Positions 45,366 through 54,386 of a stretch of DNA of 64,000 bases are shown here, one piece after another (the first letter of the stretch is position 1; each line of letters opens with the position of its first letter). Under the pieces are notes generated by a model. That model saw nothing but the letters and a program-made list of their open reading frames with translations. It had not been told where the DNA came from and searched no databases. The DNA lies in NCBI GenBank assembly GCA_963803155.1, contig CAWDMN010000059.1, forward strand, positions 124,001 through 188,000. Reading direction: 5' to 3'. The stretch is from CAWDMN01 sp963803155. Its GTDB lineage: Bacteria > Acidobacteriota > Terriglobia > Versatilivoradales > Versatilivoraceae. Both the position numbers and the translations under genes were made by a program.

Positions 45366-47138
45366 ATGAAACGAGCAAAGATCATTCTTCTTTTCGCCAT
45401 GTTGGCATGGGTACCCGGAATTTTTGCTCAGGAACCCTTAGCCAGAATCGAGCTTTATACTCAGCCGGAAACCCGCCGCATCCGACCCTGCGAAAATATG
45501 GTGGTGCAATTGCGAGCCTTTGCGGAACGCACGGACACAGAGGGGAAGAAGCAGTCCGTGCGTTTGAAAAAAAATATCGAGAACGTTCGTCTCCTCGAAT
45601 CCAACGGAGGTTGGCTTTCCAAGCCATTTCTGCTCCAAGGCAATGAGGTGATTAGTTCTGAACTTAAAGGGCTTGACCGCCTGGCCTCTTTGCTTGGGAC
45701 TGCTGAGACATTTATCTGGCAAGATTCCGTTTTGTACACGGCGCCTGACAAACCAGGCAGTTACCACATAGAGGTCACGCTGGAAAGCAAGCAGGCACAG
45801 GCGGAAATCATCGTTGCCGCGGATGCTCCCTCTATTCGCAAACCTGAGACCGTGACGTTTCCTGGTGAAGCTCAGAATCTTGATCCTTTTTTTCCCCTCG
45901 CAGAGCATTATGCCCCCTTTGTTGCTCAGGAAACCTGGTTTACCCCCAAAGCGGATTTTATTACCCGCTTCAATTTTGATGGGGATTGGAAGGGGGATGA
46001 CAACTGGGATGACATGGAAATCGGCACTTCTCAGGCATATGTTTACTACACGGCGATGGAAACCCAGACCCATTGGTTTCTCGTCTACAATTTCTATCAT
46101 CCCCGCGATTATTCCGATCGTTGTGTTGCCGGAACCTGTCACGAGAACGACAACGAGGGAATTATCCTCACCATTGCCAAGGATGGTTCTAAGTTCGGAC
46201 ACGTGCGGGTGATGGAGACCCTGGCTCACAACAACATTTATGACTTTGTCAATGGAAGCGGAATTCGAAAGGGTGTACACGACATCGATGGAGCCATCGA
46301 TTTCATGGATGAATCCCACCCGATCATATTTATCGAGTCCGGTGGCCACGGAATCTTTGGTTCCCAAAGCGGTCATTCCCGCTTGAAAAATTTGGTGGAA
46401 TTCACGGCTGGGACAGGAGTGACTTTCCGCTACAAAGGGGTGGCCGAGCGGCCGCGCCATGCCAACGATAAGGATGTGGGATACGCTTTGCTTCCCATTT
46501 ATCAGGAGTGGTGGACGAAAATGAAGGAGGGGGACCCCTCAGGCCGGATTATGTTCGATGATTTTTTTGCTTACTCACCCCATGGGCGACGCCCGGCAAG
46601 CAGTCTTCCACAAATTGCCGGCGCATTTCTGGGACGCAAAGAGGCCTCCAACAAGGCTCGCCCCTTCTGGGGCTGGTTCGATGTTCAGACCCAGAAGAAA
46701 AAAATTCTCGCGACTGGCCAATGGGGCCTTGATCCCGCTTACAGTGTTTCCCAAAACCTCCGTTTTCCTGAAGGGGAGCCAGTTTCCACCGATTATCTTT
46801 TCAACCCTTATCTAGTGGGAGAATCACAAAAGGGAATCGAGACGCCCGCCGCCTCATCCTCCAGTCGAGCGACCGTGGAAAGTGGCATCAGATCGGCCGC
46901 CGCGGAGAAACGCGACGATCGGACTCCCCAATACTCTGCCTCATCTTCATCGACGGAATCTTCCTTGCCGGAAATCGTATTTCGGCGATCCCCCAAGTAT
47001 GTGGAAGCTCGTAGTAACGGCACCCTGGATTTGCGGCTCATGGTAGATGGCACAATCATGGTATTAATTCAGGGAGACCACATCCGCTACGAAGTTAAAA
47101 GTGGCCGTGCTTCTCCGTGGATGACGGAACGGAAATGA
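45366..47138 (+). CDS. Secreted Vps62-like protein, 3' end frameshifted
   Basis: A 590-residue protein with signal peptide (MKRAKIILLFAMLAWVPGIFAQ). Residues 165-340 contain PKADFITRFNFDGDWKGDDNW, a YVYYTAMETQTHWFLVYNFYHPRDY block and FIESGGHGIFG, resembling the Vps62-type domain found in secreted proteins; this is a weak match by eye. A low-complexity Ser-rich linker (about 490-540) precedes a C-terminal domain (LDLRLMVDGTIMVLIQGDHIRYEVKSG). This frame ends in an unlikely PWMTERK, while another frame (47135-47317) supplies what looks like the missing rest. Removing the dinucleotide TC at about 47111 would join them. Upstream RBS is CCAGGAG. Confidence 0.65.
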   Translation: MKRAKIILLFAMLAWVPGIFAQEPLARIELYTQPETRRIRPCENMVVQLRAFAERTDTEGKKQSVRLKKNIENVRLLESNGGWLSKPFLLQGNEVISSELKGLDRLASLLGTAETFIWQDSVLYTAPDKPGSYHIEVTLESKQAQAEIIVAADAPSIRKPETVTFPGEAQNLDPFFPLAEHYAPFVAQETWFTPKADFITRFNFDGDWKGDDNWDDMEIGTSQAYVYYTAMETQTHWFLVYNFYHPRDYSDRCVAGTCHENDNEGIILTIAKDGSKFGHVRVMETLAHNNIYDFVNGSGIRKGVHDIDGAIDFMDESHPIIFIESGGHGIFGSQSGHSRLKNLVEFTAGTGVTFRYKGVAERPRHANDKDVGYALLPIYQEWWTKMKEGDPSGRIMFDDFFAYSPHGRRPASSLPQIAGAFLGRKEASNKARPFWGWFDVQTQKKKILATGQWGLDPAYSVSQNLRFPEGEPVSTDYLFNPYLVGESQKGIETPAASSSSRATVESGIRSAAAEKRDDRTPQYSASSSSTESSLPEIVFRRSPKYVEARSNGTLDLRLMVDGTIMVLIQGDHIRYEVKSGRASPWMTERK

Positions 47139-47317
47139 GCCAGCCCTTGCCTGTTTCCATCTTGAAAAAGCTGGATTTTGAGAAGAAAGATGGCCGCGGT
47201 TCCCTCCAAATCCTGGCCAAACCTGAGGCTTCCAACAACTATACGCTGCGCCTCCAAATCGACGATCCCAAGGGAGGCGAAGACCGTTACCACATTCAAA
47301 TCACCTGGAACCGATAA
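47135..47317 (+). pseudogene. Detached C-terminal part of the Vps62-like protein
   Basis: A 60-codon frame (MSQPLPVSILKKLDFEKKDG...) whose ATG overlaps the preceding TGA in the arrangement ATGA. Its residues (GRGSLQILAKPEA, YTLRLQIDDPKGGEDRYHIQITW) read like the end of the preceding beta-domain. The frame is open upstream to at least 47113 (VDDGTEM), which matches a continuous domain if two bases are removed from TTCTCC. Alternatively it is a translationally coupled small protein. Confidence 0.55.
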
Positions 47318-47340
47318 AAAGAGGAGAAAAGATTCTGACG

Positions 47341-49746
47341 ATGAATTTTAGAATTTTCCCGCCGCGAAAGTGGATCTTGCTAATTCATTTGACTCTTGTC
47401 TTTCCCGTCTGCCTGGTTTCTGGCGCGGATCAGACCTCTGAGACCACCGCCACCCCAGCCGCCGCCCGGCGCTTGGACTCCTGGAGTGTGATTGGCCCCG
47501 GGGGGGGTGGAGCTCAGTTTCATCCCGCAATCAACCCCCATGATCCCAAGTTGATTTTGAATACAACCGATATGAGCGAAGGATATATTTCCCAAAACGG
47601 CGGGGATTCCTGGAGAATGTTCAACCTTCGCGGATACATCCGCTGGTTCGTCTGGGATCCATCGAAGGCGACCGTGGCTTATGCGAAAACCACCGGGTTA
47701 TTTCGCACCTCGGATGGGGGAGTTACATGGAAGCTCGTTCATCCTTCTCCCTCAAATATCAAGAAAATCGCGGCCATCGGGGACCACGGCTCTGAAGTCA
47801 TATTCACGCGGGACGGTTCCCAGGTTACAGTGGAGGCTCTGGCAGTTGACCCAGCAGATTCCAAAATCTTATATGCCATTATGTCTGATGGAAAGAATTC
47901 GAATCTTTCCATCTCCACTGACTGGGGCGAGTCATGGATCAAGTCGGCCGAACTCCCCGGCGGTTCCCGCAAAATCTGGATTGATCCAAGATCCCCTCAG
48001 TCCGACCGGCGTCTGATTGTGGTTTCCGAGAATGCAGTCGTCTTGCGCCAATCCGGGAAATGGATTCACCATCCACCGGTGAACGGCATCAAGAGTTTCA
48101 ACGATATCTCTTTGGGATTTGATACTCAGGGGACCGCGGCTTTATACGCTGTCTCCGGGAGAGACTGGCGCGGCGACAATTCCTCCTCGCGAACCATTCT
48201 TCTTTCAAGAGATTATGGAGCAACGTGGATGCACCTCGAGGCTGAATTGAATCGTCTGCTCCCCGTCGGATTGGGGGAACCGGAGCCGGAATACCAAGCC
48301 ATTGCCTGTTGTGCAACTCAGCCTGGAATTGTGTATATTTCTTTTAAGGGAGCTCGGATTGTTCCTAACAAGGAAAACAGATTCATGGGGGTGGCCAGGA
48401 GCTCGGACTATGGGAAGAGCTGGCAACTCGTTTGGCTCGATGGCCTCAAACCCGGCCCCAACATGCACAATGATTGGGTAACCGAACGGTTTGGCCCAGA
48501 GTGGGGGGAAAATCCTTTTTGCCTTGAGGTTTCCTCTTCCAATCCGGCAGTGGTGCTGGCCACGGATTTCGGCAGAACTCTGCGCACCATCGATGCGGGG
48601 AAGAATTGGTATGGCCTTTTTTCAAAACAGCAGCCGAATGGCGATTGGACCACCACCGGGCTCGACATGACAACTTGCTATGGAATCCATTTCGATCCAT
48701 TCGATCTCAAACACTGGTTCATTTCCTACACCGATATTGGATTGATGGAAAGCCGCGATAGCGGCCTTTCATGGCGGAGCGCAACCACTCGCGGGATCCC
48801 GGAGAATTGGGTGAACACTACTTACTGGATGGTCTTCGATCCGACGGTGAAGGGGCGTTGCTGGGCAGTCATGTCCAATATCCATGATTTGCCTTTCCCG
48901 AAGATGTGGCGGGACCGTGGGATTGGCCATTATGACGGCGGAGTGGCCGCCAGCGAAGATAGCGGACGGACGTGGAAATCCTCATCCCAAGGCATGTCTC
49001 CCACGGCGGCTACGGATATCATCCTCGATCCCCGCAGCCCGGAAACCGCGCGTGTTCTCTATGTGGCCGGTTTTGGATCGGGCGTCTGGAAATCTGGCGA
49101 TAATGGAAAGACCTGGAATCTTAAGAATCAAGGGATTCGAGTCAAGGAGCCTTTCTGCTGGCGCATCGTTATGGATTCCGAGGGAGTTCTGTATCTAATC
49201 GTGGCCCGGCGCAGTTTCCGGGGAGAGATAGGCAATGCGGAAGATGGGGTGCTCTATCGTTCGACCGATGGAGCGGAGAACTGGCATGAAGTCAGGCTTC
49301 CCACGGGGGTGAGCGGCCCGCACGGGATTGCCATCGACCCCCGTGATCCAAAACGCTTATACCTCGCCTGTTGGGGATTGTATAATCCTGATGGGGACAA
49401 AAATGGCGGCATCCTGCTTTCCGAAGATGGAGGCCTCTCCTGGAAATGGATTTTTCAAAGGCATCAACACGTCTATGACGTGATCACCGACCCGGCAAAC
49501 CCAGATACCCTTTATGCCGGCACCATGACCTTCGCAGTCTGGCGGTCTTCTGACCGGGGGAAAAATTGGAAGCGCTTGAGAGGGTATAATTTCAAGCAAA
49601 CCAACCGGGTTATTCCTGATCCTTTTCATCCAGACAAAATCTTCATCACTACCTTTGGCGGGAGTGTCTGGCACGGGCCAGCCATGGGTGACCCTGCGGC
49701 GGCGGAAGACCTCCTTACACCAGAGGTTTCCTACGATGTCCCCTAA
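47341..49746 (+). CDS. Secreted sialidase/sortilin-like propeller with Asp-box repeats
   Basis: An 801-residue secreted protein (signal MNFRIFPPRKWILLIHLTLVFPVCLVSGA). I count about twelve Asp-box motifs (S-x-D-x-G-x-T/S-W), among them SQNGGDSW, SDGGVTW, STDWGESW, SRDYGATW, SSDYGKSW, RDSGLSW, SEDSGRTW, SGDNGKTW, SEDGGLSW and SSDRGKNW. These are typical of BNR/VPS10-sortilin and GH74-type propellers; the count would fit a two-propeller fold as in GH74 xyloglucanases. Catalytic Asp residues cannot be assigned by eye. It starts 23 bases after the broken Vps62-like gene on the same strand, with AGAGGAGAAAAG upstream, so both probably share a transcript. Confidence 0.8.
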   Translation: MNFRIFPPRKWILLIHLTLVFPVCLVSGADQTSETTATPAAARRLDSWSVIGPGGGGAQFHPAINPHDPKLILNTTDMSEGYISQNGGDSWRMFNLRGYIRWFVWDPSKATVAYAKTTGLFRTSDGGVTWKLVHPSPSNIKKIAAIGDHGSEVIFTRDGSQVTVEALAVDPADSKILYAIMSDGKNSNLSISTDWGESWIKSAELPGGSRKIWIDPRSPQSDRRLIVVSENAVVLRQSGKWIHHPPVNGIKSFNDISLGFDTQGTAALYAVSGRDWRGDNSSSRTILLSRDYGATWMHLEAELNRLLPVGLGEPEPEYQAIACCATQPGIVYISFKGARIVPNKENRFMGVARSSDYGKSWQLVWLDGLKPGPNMHNDWVTERFGPEWGENPFCLEVSSSNPAVVLATDFGRTLRTIDAGKNWYGLFSKQQPNGDWTTTGLDMTTCYGIHFDPFDLKHWFISYTDIGLMESRDSGLSWRSATTRGIPENWVNTTYWMVFDPTVKGRCWAVMSNIHDLPFPKMWRDRGIGHYDGGVAASEDSGRTWKSSSQGMSPTAATDIILDPRSPETARVLYVAGFGSGVWKSGDNGKTWNLKNQGIRVKEPFCWRIVMDSEGVLYLIVARRSFRGEIGNAEDGVLYRSTDGAENWHEVRLPTGVSGPHGIAIDPRDPKRLYLACWGLYNPDGDKNGGILLSEDGGLSWKWIFQRHQHVYDVITDPANPDTLYAGTMTFAVWRSSDRGKNWKRLRGYNFKQTNRVIPDPFHPDKIFITTFGGSVWHGPAMGDPAAAEDLLTPEVSYDVP

Positions 49747-50047
49747 ATCCGAGTTTCCTGTCTCATTCAGGATCGCAGATTAGTGCACATAAATAAAATA
49801 CCGGCACAAAATGAACAAATGCGATTGGCCGCGAATGTCAAAAATGGGGAAAAAGCCTTCTCCCCGCAAGCTCTCAATACAGCCAACGAAATGCCTCTAT
49901 TATTTGCCAATGTCAATGAGTATAGTAAATAATATAAGCTGATTTAAGCCGGCAATGGCGCCAAGTCGAGGGAAAAATATAAATCAGGAATCGAAAGATA
50001 ATGCCTGCACTCTTGCTCAGATTTATTGCATGGAGGTTTAATTGCCG
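49747..50047. other. AT-rich intergenic region
   Basis: No gene seen. Near 49790 the text AAATAAAATACCGGC resembles an R1 left end but the rest of the element is absent. The stretch 49920-49945 is very AT-rich and may hold the promoter for the outer membrane protein gene. Confidence 0.4.
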
Positions 50048-50623
50048 ATGAAGTTTTTGAGAGAAATTTCCCCCTGCTTGATTCTGTTCCTTCTTCGGGC
50101 CTCCTTCGCGTTGGCAGGCGATGCCACTTTTTTTGCCGGATTTCAGAATCCCGGCAAGCTTACGCGCGATGTGGTGGTGGGAGAGGTTTCAAGAGCATTT
50201 TCCGCGGATGCCGGGGGAGGCGTTGTTGGAATCCGCTATTCCGGGAGCAGACCCATCACTTTTGAATCCGGCTTTAGCTATGGTCCCAAATTCCTGACGA
50301 CGGATCAGAAATCGCTTCAAATCCATACGAACCTTCTGGCCCAATTTCCAGGTCACATTTCTCCCTATGGAACCGTGGGAATCGGTCTCCTTTCCACTTG
50401 GGGAGGGACTTCGGAAAACGTCGGTTCCGCAATTCCCATGGTTGGCCCGCTCTTCAATTTCGGAACCCGTTTTGCACTCAACTATGGGGGAGGATTGAAG
50501 ATTAGAAACATGACGGGTCCATTCGGTCTGCGCTTTGATGTTCGCGGATACTCCGCTCCAGGAGTGTATGGTTCTACTCTTAACATCGTCGAAATTTCCG
50601 CGGGGGCTATGATCTCATGGTAG
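50048..50623 (+). CDS. Small outer-membrane beta-barrel protein
   Basis: About 191 residues from ATG 50048, with GGAGG ten bases upstream. It begins with a signal peptide (MKFLREISPCLILFLLRASFALA), followed by alternating strands with Gly-rich turns: ATFFAGFQNPGKL, FESGFSYGPKFL, YGTVGIGLLSTWGG, NFGTRFALNYGGGLKIRN, and the end AGAMISW, an aromatic C-terminus as in outer membrane barrels (OmpA/OprF-like eight-strand size). Function unknown; perhaps structural. Its TAG overlaps the next gene's ATG by seven bases, so they are translationally coupled. Confidence 0.75.
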   Translation: MKFLREISPCLILFLLRASFALAGDATFFAGFQNPGKLTRDVVVGEVSRAFSADAGGGVVGIRYSGSRPITFESGFSYGPKFLTTDQKSLQIHTNLLAQFPGHISPYGTVGIGLLSTWGGTSENVGSAIPMVGPLFNFGTRFALNYGGGLKIRNMTGPFGLRFDVRGYSAPGVYGSTLNIVEISAGAMISW

Positions 50624-51321
50624 GGCCACTCCACTCTCCCCCATCCGCTGGTTTCATCTTCGATATGGATGGAACCATGATTGACAATATGCGATTTCAC
50701 ACCGAAGCCTGGGTGAAGCTTCTCGCCGAATCAGACTTGGAATTGGATGTGGAGGATTTTATCCGGCACAGCAGCGGCAAACCGACCCACGAATTGTTGC
50801 GGGAAATGTTTGGCGACCGGATGTCGGAGGAAGAACGCCGACAATTCGCAAAAAGAAAAGAAGTGCTTTACCGCGACATCTATCGCCCGCATTTGACACC
50901 TATTGGCGGTCTCATCTCATTTCTCACCCAAGCAAAGGAACAGGGAATCCCTTTGGCGCTGGCAAGTTCAGCCAGGAAGGCCAATATTGACTTTATCCTG
51001 CGCGGACTCGGCTTGGAAGGGGCATTCCAGGTCGTGGTTGACTCTTCCGAGGTAAAAAAGGGCAAACCTGATCCGGAGATGTTTTTACTTGCGGCGCTCC
51101 GGCTTCATTTGCCGCCGAATCGATGTGTCGTGTTTGAGGATTCCATCGCCGGTATTCAGGCTGCGCGCGGCGCCGGCATGAATACCGTGGTAATTGCCAC
51201 CCAGCTAAGCGAATCCGATGCCCGTCAGTTTCCCAATGTCATCGCCTTCCTGGATCACTACTCCGATTTTTCCCCCGATAGATGTCTCCAGCTAATGGCG
51301 GCGTCTCGTGCGGATTTATGA
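50617..51321 (+). CDS. HAD-superfamily sugar-phosphatase/phosphoglucomutase-like protein
   Basis: A 234-residue HAD subfamily IA protein of normal length. Motif I FDMDGTMIDNM (nucleophile and acid/base Asp), a helical cap (about 30-95), motif II ALASSARKANIDF, motif III Lys in KKGKPDPEMF, and motif IV FEDSIAGIQAARGAGM are all present. Relatives include beta-phosphoglucomutase and sugar-phosphate phosphatases. Phosphoglucomutases usually have DxD-G-V-I/L-x-D; the present DMDGTMID fits phosphatase or mutase. Cytoplasmic. Its start overlaps the outer membrane protein gene, an unexpected partner. Confidence 0.88.
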   Translation: MVGPLHSPPSAGFIFDMDGTMIDNMRFHTEAWVKLLAESDLELDVEDFIRHSSGKPTHELLREMFGDRMSEEERRQFAKRKEVLYRDIYRPHLTPIGGLISFLTQAKEQGIPLALASSARKANIDFILRGLGLEGAFQVVVDSSEVKKGKPDPEMFLLAALRLHLPPNRCVVFEDSIAGIQAARGAGMNTVVIATQLSESDARQFPNVIAFLDHYSDFSPDRCLQLMAASRADL

Positions 51322-51357
51322 GATGAATCGGGATAAGCCGACTGGCAAACCCGGTTA

Positions 51358-52716
51358 CTATTCCTCATCAGGTACGCCGATTTTAGCCAGACGGTAACGC
51401 AGGCTATTCCGCGAGAGGCCCAATAGGCGCGCGGCCTGGCTTTTGTTGCCATTGGCCCGGCGCAGGGCCTCCTGAACGATTTCATCCTCCCATTGGTCCA
51501 GGGTCAATCCTTCAGGAATGAACGGGGCTGAACCGTTGGCCTGTTTCAAGGGAGCCGTGTCTAATCGGATGTCTTCCGACTTGAGCAGCGGTCCCTGCCC
51601 ATAGGCTACCGCCCTTTCGATGATGTTTTCCAGTTCGCGCACGTTTCCGGGCCAGTGAAATTGCGAGAGGAGGTTCAGCGCCTCCGGCGCAATTCCAGCG
51701 ATCTCCTTGCCGGAATCCAGGGCAAATTTGGCAATGAAATGTTCGACCAGATAAGGGATATCCTCCCTATGTTCCCGCAAGGGCGGGATGCTGATGGGGA
51801 CAACATTCAGCCGATAGTAAAGGTCTTCGCGAAAGGTTCCTTGTTCGAGGGCTGCTCGCAAATCCCGGTTCGTGGCCGCTACTAAGCGAACTTCCACTTT
51901 GATGGTCTTGGTCCCCCCCAGTCTCTCAAATTGGCGGTCCTGCAAGACGTTGAGCAGCTTGACTTGAATGGCTGGAGGAACATCGCCAATCTCATCCAAG
52001 AAGATGGTGCCCTTGTCCGCGAGCTCGAATTTCCCCGGCTTGCTGGTCACGGCGCCAGTGAACGCCCCTTTTTCATAGCCGAACAGTTCGCTTTCCAGAA
52101 GATTCTCCGGGATGGCCGTGCAATTAATTTTTACAAAGGGGCCATTGGCTCGCCGCGAGTGCTGATGGATGGCGCGGGCAATCAGATCCTTGCCGACTCC
52201 ACTTTCCCCGCCCAGGAGCACCGTGGAATTCGTGGGCGCCACTCGTTCCACTGTCCCAAGCACCTCCTGCATTTTTGGGCTTCGCGCCACGATGTTGCTG
52301 AACTCATAGCGTTGCCCCAAGGCCTCCCGCAAGGAACGATTTTCTTCCACCAGACGGTTGACTTCCAATTCTTTGTGAACGATGAGTTTGATTTCTTCCA
52401 TTGAGAAAGGCTTGAGCACATAATCGGAAGCTCCCGCTTTCATGGCTTCCACGGCCGTTTCCACGGTGCCAAAGGCAGTCATGACAACCACCGGCAAAGA
52501 GGGATTCCCCTGCTTGACTTCCTGCAAAAAGTTCAATCCGCTCGTTCCGGGGAGCTTGAGATCAGTCAGGACTAAATCGATTTTTTCGCGCCGTAAAATT
52601 TTGGCCCCAGTCTCGGCATCTCCCGCGGAAAAAATTGAATGTTCGTCTTCAGCCAAATTCATTTCCAAAAGACGCAACATCTTGGGCTCATCTTCAACAA
52701 TGAGGATATTTGCCAT
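51358..52716 (-). CDS. NtrC-family sigma54-dependent response regulator
   Basis: A 452-residue protein with three domains. The receiver (1-120) has ILIVEDE, the phospho-acceptor Asp in LVLTDLKLPG, MTAF and the Lys in YVLKPF. The AAA+ domain (140-370) has Walker A GGESGVGKD, the sigma54-contacting GAFTGA, Walker B GTIFLDEIGD and the arginine-finger region NRDLRAALEQGTFREDLYYRL. The C-terminus is a Fis-type helix-turn-helix (ALRRANGNKSQAARLLGLSRNSLRYRL). It activates promoters used by RNA polymerase with sigma54 once phosphorylated. It lies 35 bases downstream of its probable kinase gene in one operon. Target genes are not evident here. Confidence 0.95.
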   Translation of the reverse strand: MANILIVEDEPKMLRLLEMNLAEDEHSIFSAGDAETGAKILRREKIDLVLTDLKLPGTSGLNFLQEVKQGNPSLPVVVMTAFGTVETAVEAMKAGASDYVLKPFSMEEIKLIVHKELEVNRLVEENRSLREALGQRYEFSNIVARSPKMQEVLGTVERVAPTNSTVLLGGESGVGKDLIARAIHQHSRRANGPFVKINCTAIPENLLESELFGYEKGAFTGAVTSKPGKFELADKGTIFLDEIGDVPPAIQVKLLNVLQDRQFERLGGTKTIKVEVRLVAATNRDLRAALEQGTFREDLYYRLNVVPISIPPLREHREDIPYLVEHFIAKFALDSGKEIAGIAPEALNLLSQFHWPGNVRELENIIERAVAYGQGPLLKSEDIRLDTAPLKQANGSAPFIPEGLTLDQWEDEIVQEALRRANGNKSQAARLLGLSRNSLRYRLAKIGVPDEE

Positions 52717-52751
52717 GCCTAACAGCTCCTATTCGCGAAAGTGCATCAACC

Positions 52752-54074
52752 TCAGGGTTCCGAAGGGAAAAAGATGACAAAGCAGGTCCCTTTTCCCTCT
52801 TCAGATTTGACCCGAATCGAACCGTGGTGATCATCCACAATTTTGGAGACGATGGAAAGCCCCAATCCAACGCCTTCTTTTTTAGTGGTAAAAAAAGGAT
52901 TGAATATTTGCTCGCGCAACTCTTCGGGAATTCCTGGGCCGGAATCGACAACCTTAATTTCCACCCCTCGCCGGTCATCCAAGGTTGTGGAACGAGCGGT
53001 TACCGTCAGTTCCCCTCCCTCCGGCATGGCTTCATAGGCATTGGAAAAGAGATTGGTAAATACTTGTTCACAAGCCCCTGCATCCAGCAGGGCTTTGGGA
53101 AAAGCTGCCGGAAAATGGAGAGTAACTTTGACGCGGGAATTTTGGTTCAACCGTTCCACGTTTCGCAGGGATTGTTCAACTACCGGCTGAAGATCATGGA
53201 GTTGCGGTTCGATTTTCAATGGGCGGGCAAAATGAAGAAACCGGCTGACCAGACCATTCAGCCGATTCACCTCGCTGGAAATGTATCCCGTCAGCTCGGC
53301 CGCCACCGGATCAGCTTGCCGTATTTTTTTGCTCAACATTTCGGCCGAACCTTTAATGACACCGAGGGGATTCCGGATTTCATGAGCCAAACCTGCCGTC
53401 AACTGTCCCAAAGCTGCCAGCCGTTCTGACCGGCGAGCCTCCTCCTGAACCTGCGCCAGTTGCCGGTTGGTCTCAGCCAAGGTTTCCGCGAGTTTTTGAT
53501 ACCGAAGCATCTGACGGCGATTTTCCATCACAAATCGATTGATCAGGATAGCCGCCAAAAAAAAGGTCAGATTACGGAAAACCAATTCCGTTTTCGCTCC
53601 AGTCGTGAGTTCATAATCTTCCAATGCCGAGGGCAAAAAACAAAGATAAGCGGCCACATTCCCCGTCGTCCAGAGCAAAGTCCCCCAGATTTCATAATGG
53701 ACGGACGCCGAAACGACGGGCACCAGGTAAATCAGATAATACCGGCTGTCTATGGGGATGGCTCCAGAATTTCCCACCAGCAGGGTTGCCAGCAGACTTT
53801 TGGAAAACACCAAAATGAACCGCCCTCGCTGCTGACCCCATTTATTGAAAATAACCGGCTCAAAAACCTGGACAATTCCAATGGCTCCCAGGATGACCTG
53901 TTTTTTCCATTCAAAAAGTGGCGGCAGAAATGCCAGGACCGCCAGGATGACAAGCCAGAGGAAGTCGAGCCAAACAAGTTTTCGCCGGGATTCCGGCAAT
54001 AGCGGAGAAAGTGCCGCATGGGCCGCCACCGGATGAACTGTCGTTGTCGTTTTTTTAAAGAAAGGCAGCTTCAT
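52752..54074 (-). CDS. Membrane sensor histidine kinase (partner of the NtrC-type regulator)
   Basis: About 440 residues from ATG 54074; the upstream extension uses a TTG. The N-terminal half has five or six hydrophobic helices (for example FLWLVILAVLAFLPPLF and YYLIYLVPVVSASVHYEIW) without a large periplasmic sensor, suggesting sensing within the membrane. A coiled segment (residues 200-230) leads to the dimerisation domain LTAGLAHEIRNPLGVIKGSAEM (phospho-His) and the ATP-binding domain with N box TNLFSNAYEAMPEGG, VVDSGPGIPEELREQIFNPFFTTKKEGVGLGLSIV. Resembles NtrB/ZraS-type kinases. Signal unknown. Confidence 0.93.
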   Translation of the reverse strand: MKLPFFKKTTTTVHPVAAHAALSPLLPESRRKLVWLDFLWLVILAVLAFLPPLFEWKKQVILGAIGIVQVFEPVIFNKWGQQRGRFILVFSKSLLATLLVGNSGAIPIDSRYYLIYLVPVVSASVHYEIWGTLLWTTGNVAAYLCFLPSALEDYELTTGAKTELVFRNLTFFLAAILINRFVMENRRQMLRYQKLAETLAETNRQLAQVQEEARRSERLAALGQLTAGLAHEIRNPLGVIKGSAEMLSKKIRQADPVAAELTGYISSEVNRLNGLVSRFLHFARPLKIEPQLHDLQPVVEQSLRNVERLNQNSRVKVTLHFPAAFPKALLDAGACEQVFTNLFSNAYEAMPEGGELTVTARSTTLDDRRGVEIKVVDSGPGIPEELREQIFNPFFTTKKEGVGLGLSIVSKIVDDHHGSIRVKSEEGKGTCFVIFFPSEP

Positions 54075-54336
54075 GAAAATCCAGGAAATTAATTCCAATC
54101 AGAATTAGATTCAGCCATGAAAAGCACCTTCATACTTAGCATATTTTTATGCTGGAAGAAAACTCTTTCCCTTCCGAAGGGTGCTGGCTGAAGTGGGTGG
54201 CGCGGGTGCGAGACTAAGTCACCCGCCATGCGTTGCCCAGCCAGCCTGGTCTCCCGGGCGAGCGCATGCGGTTGAGGGCGGTCACGCGTGTCCACTCCGA
54301 CAGGACCCGTAACTTCTTTACGCTCGGACAAAAAAA

Positions 54337-54362
54337 AACCCGGAACGCATCCGGGTTTTTTT
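54337..54362. terminator. Bidirectional rho-independent terminator
   Basis: Stem AACCCGGA (54337-54344) pairs with TCCGGGTT (54350-54357) around ACGCA, with an A-run on the left and a T-run on the right. It serves the minus-strand FecR gene ending at 54387, and could also stop plus-strand transcripts. Confidence 0.85.
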
Positions 54363-54386
54363 ACCAAGGGCAGTCAACCTTGTGAA

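Noticed and set aside
45438..46460. 340-codon minus-strand frame opposite the Vps62-like gene
   Set aside because: Antisense shadow of a well-supported secreted protein gene; composition not protein-like.
20208..47317. In-frame UGA selenocysteine codons explaining the broken genes
   Set aside because: The UroD-like, zwf and Vps62-like breaks need a change of frame, not readthrough of UGA; no SECIS-like hairpin is evident.
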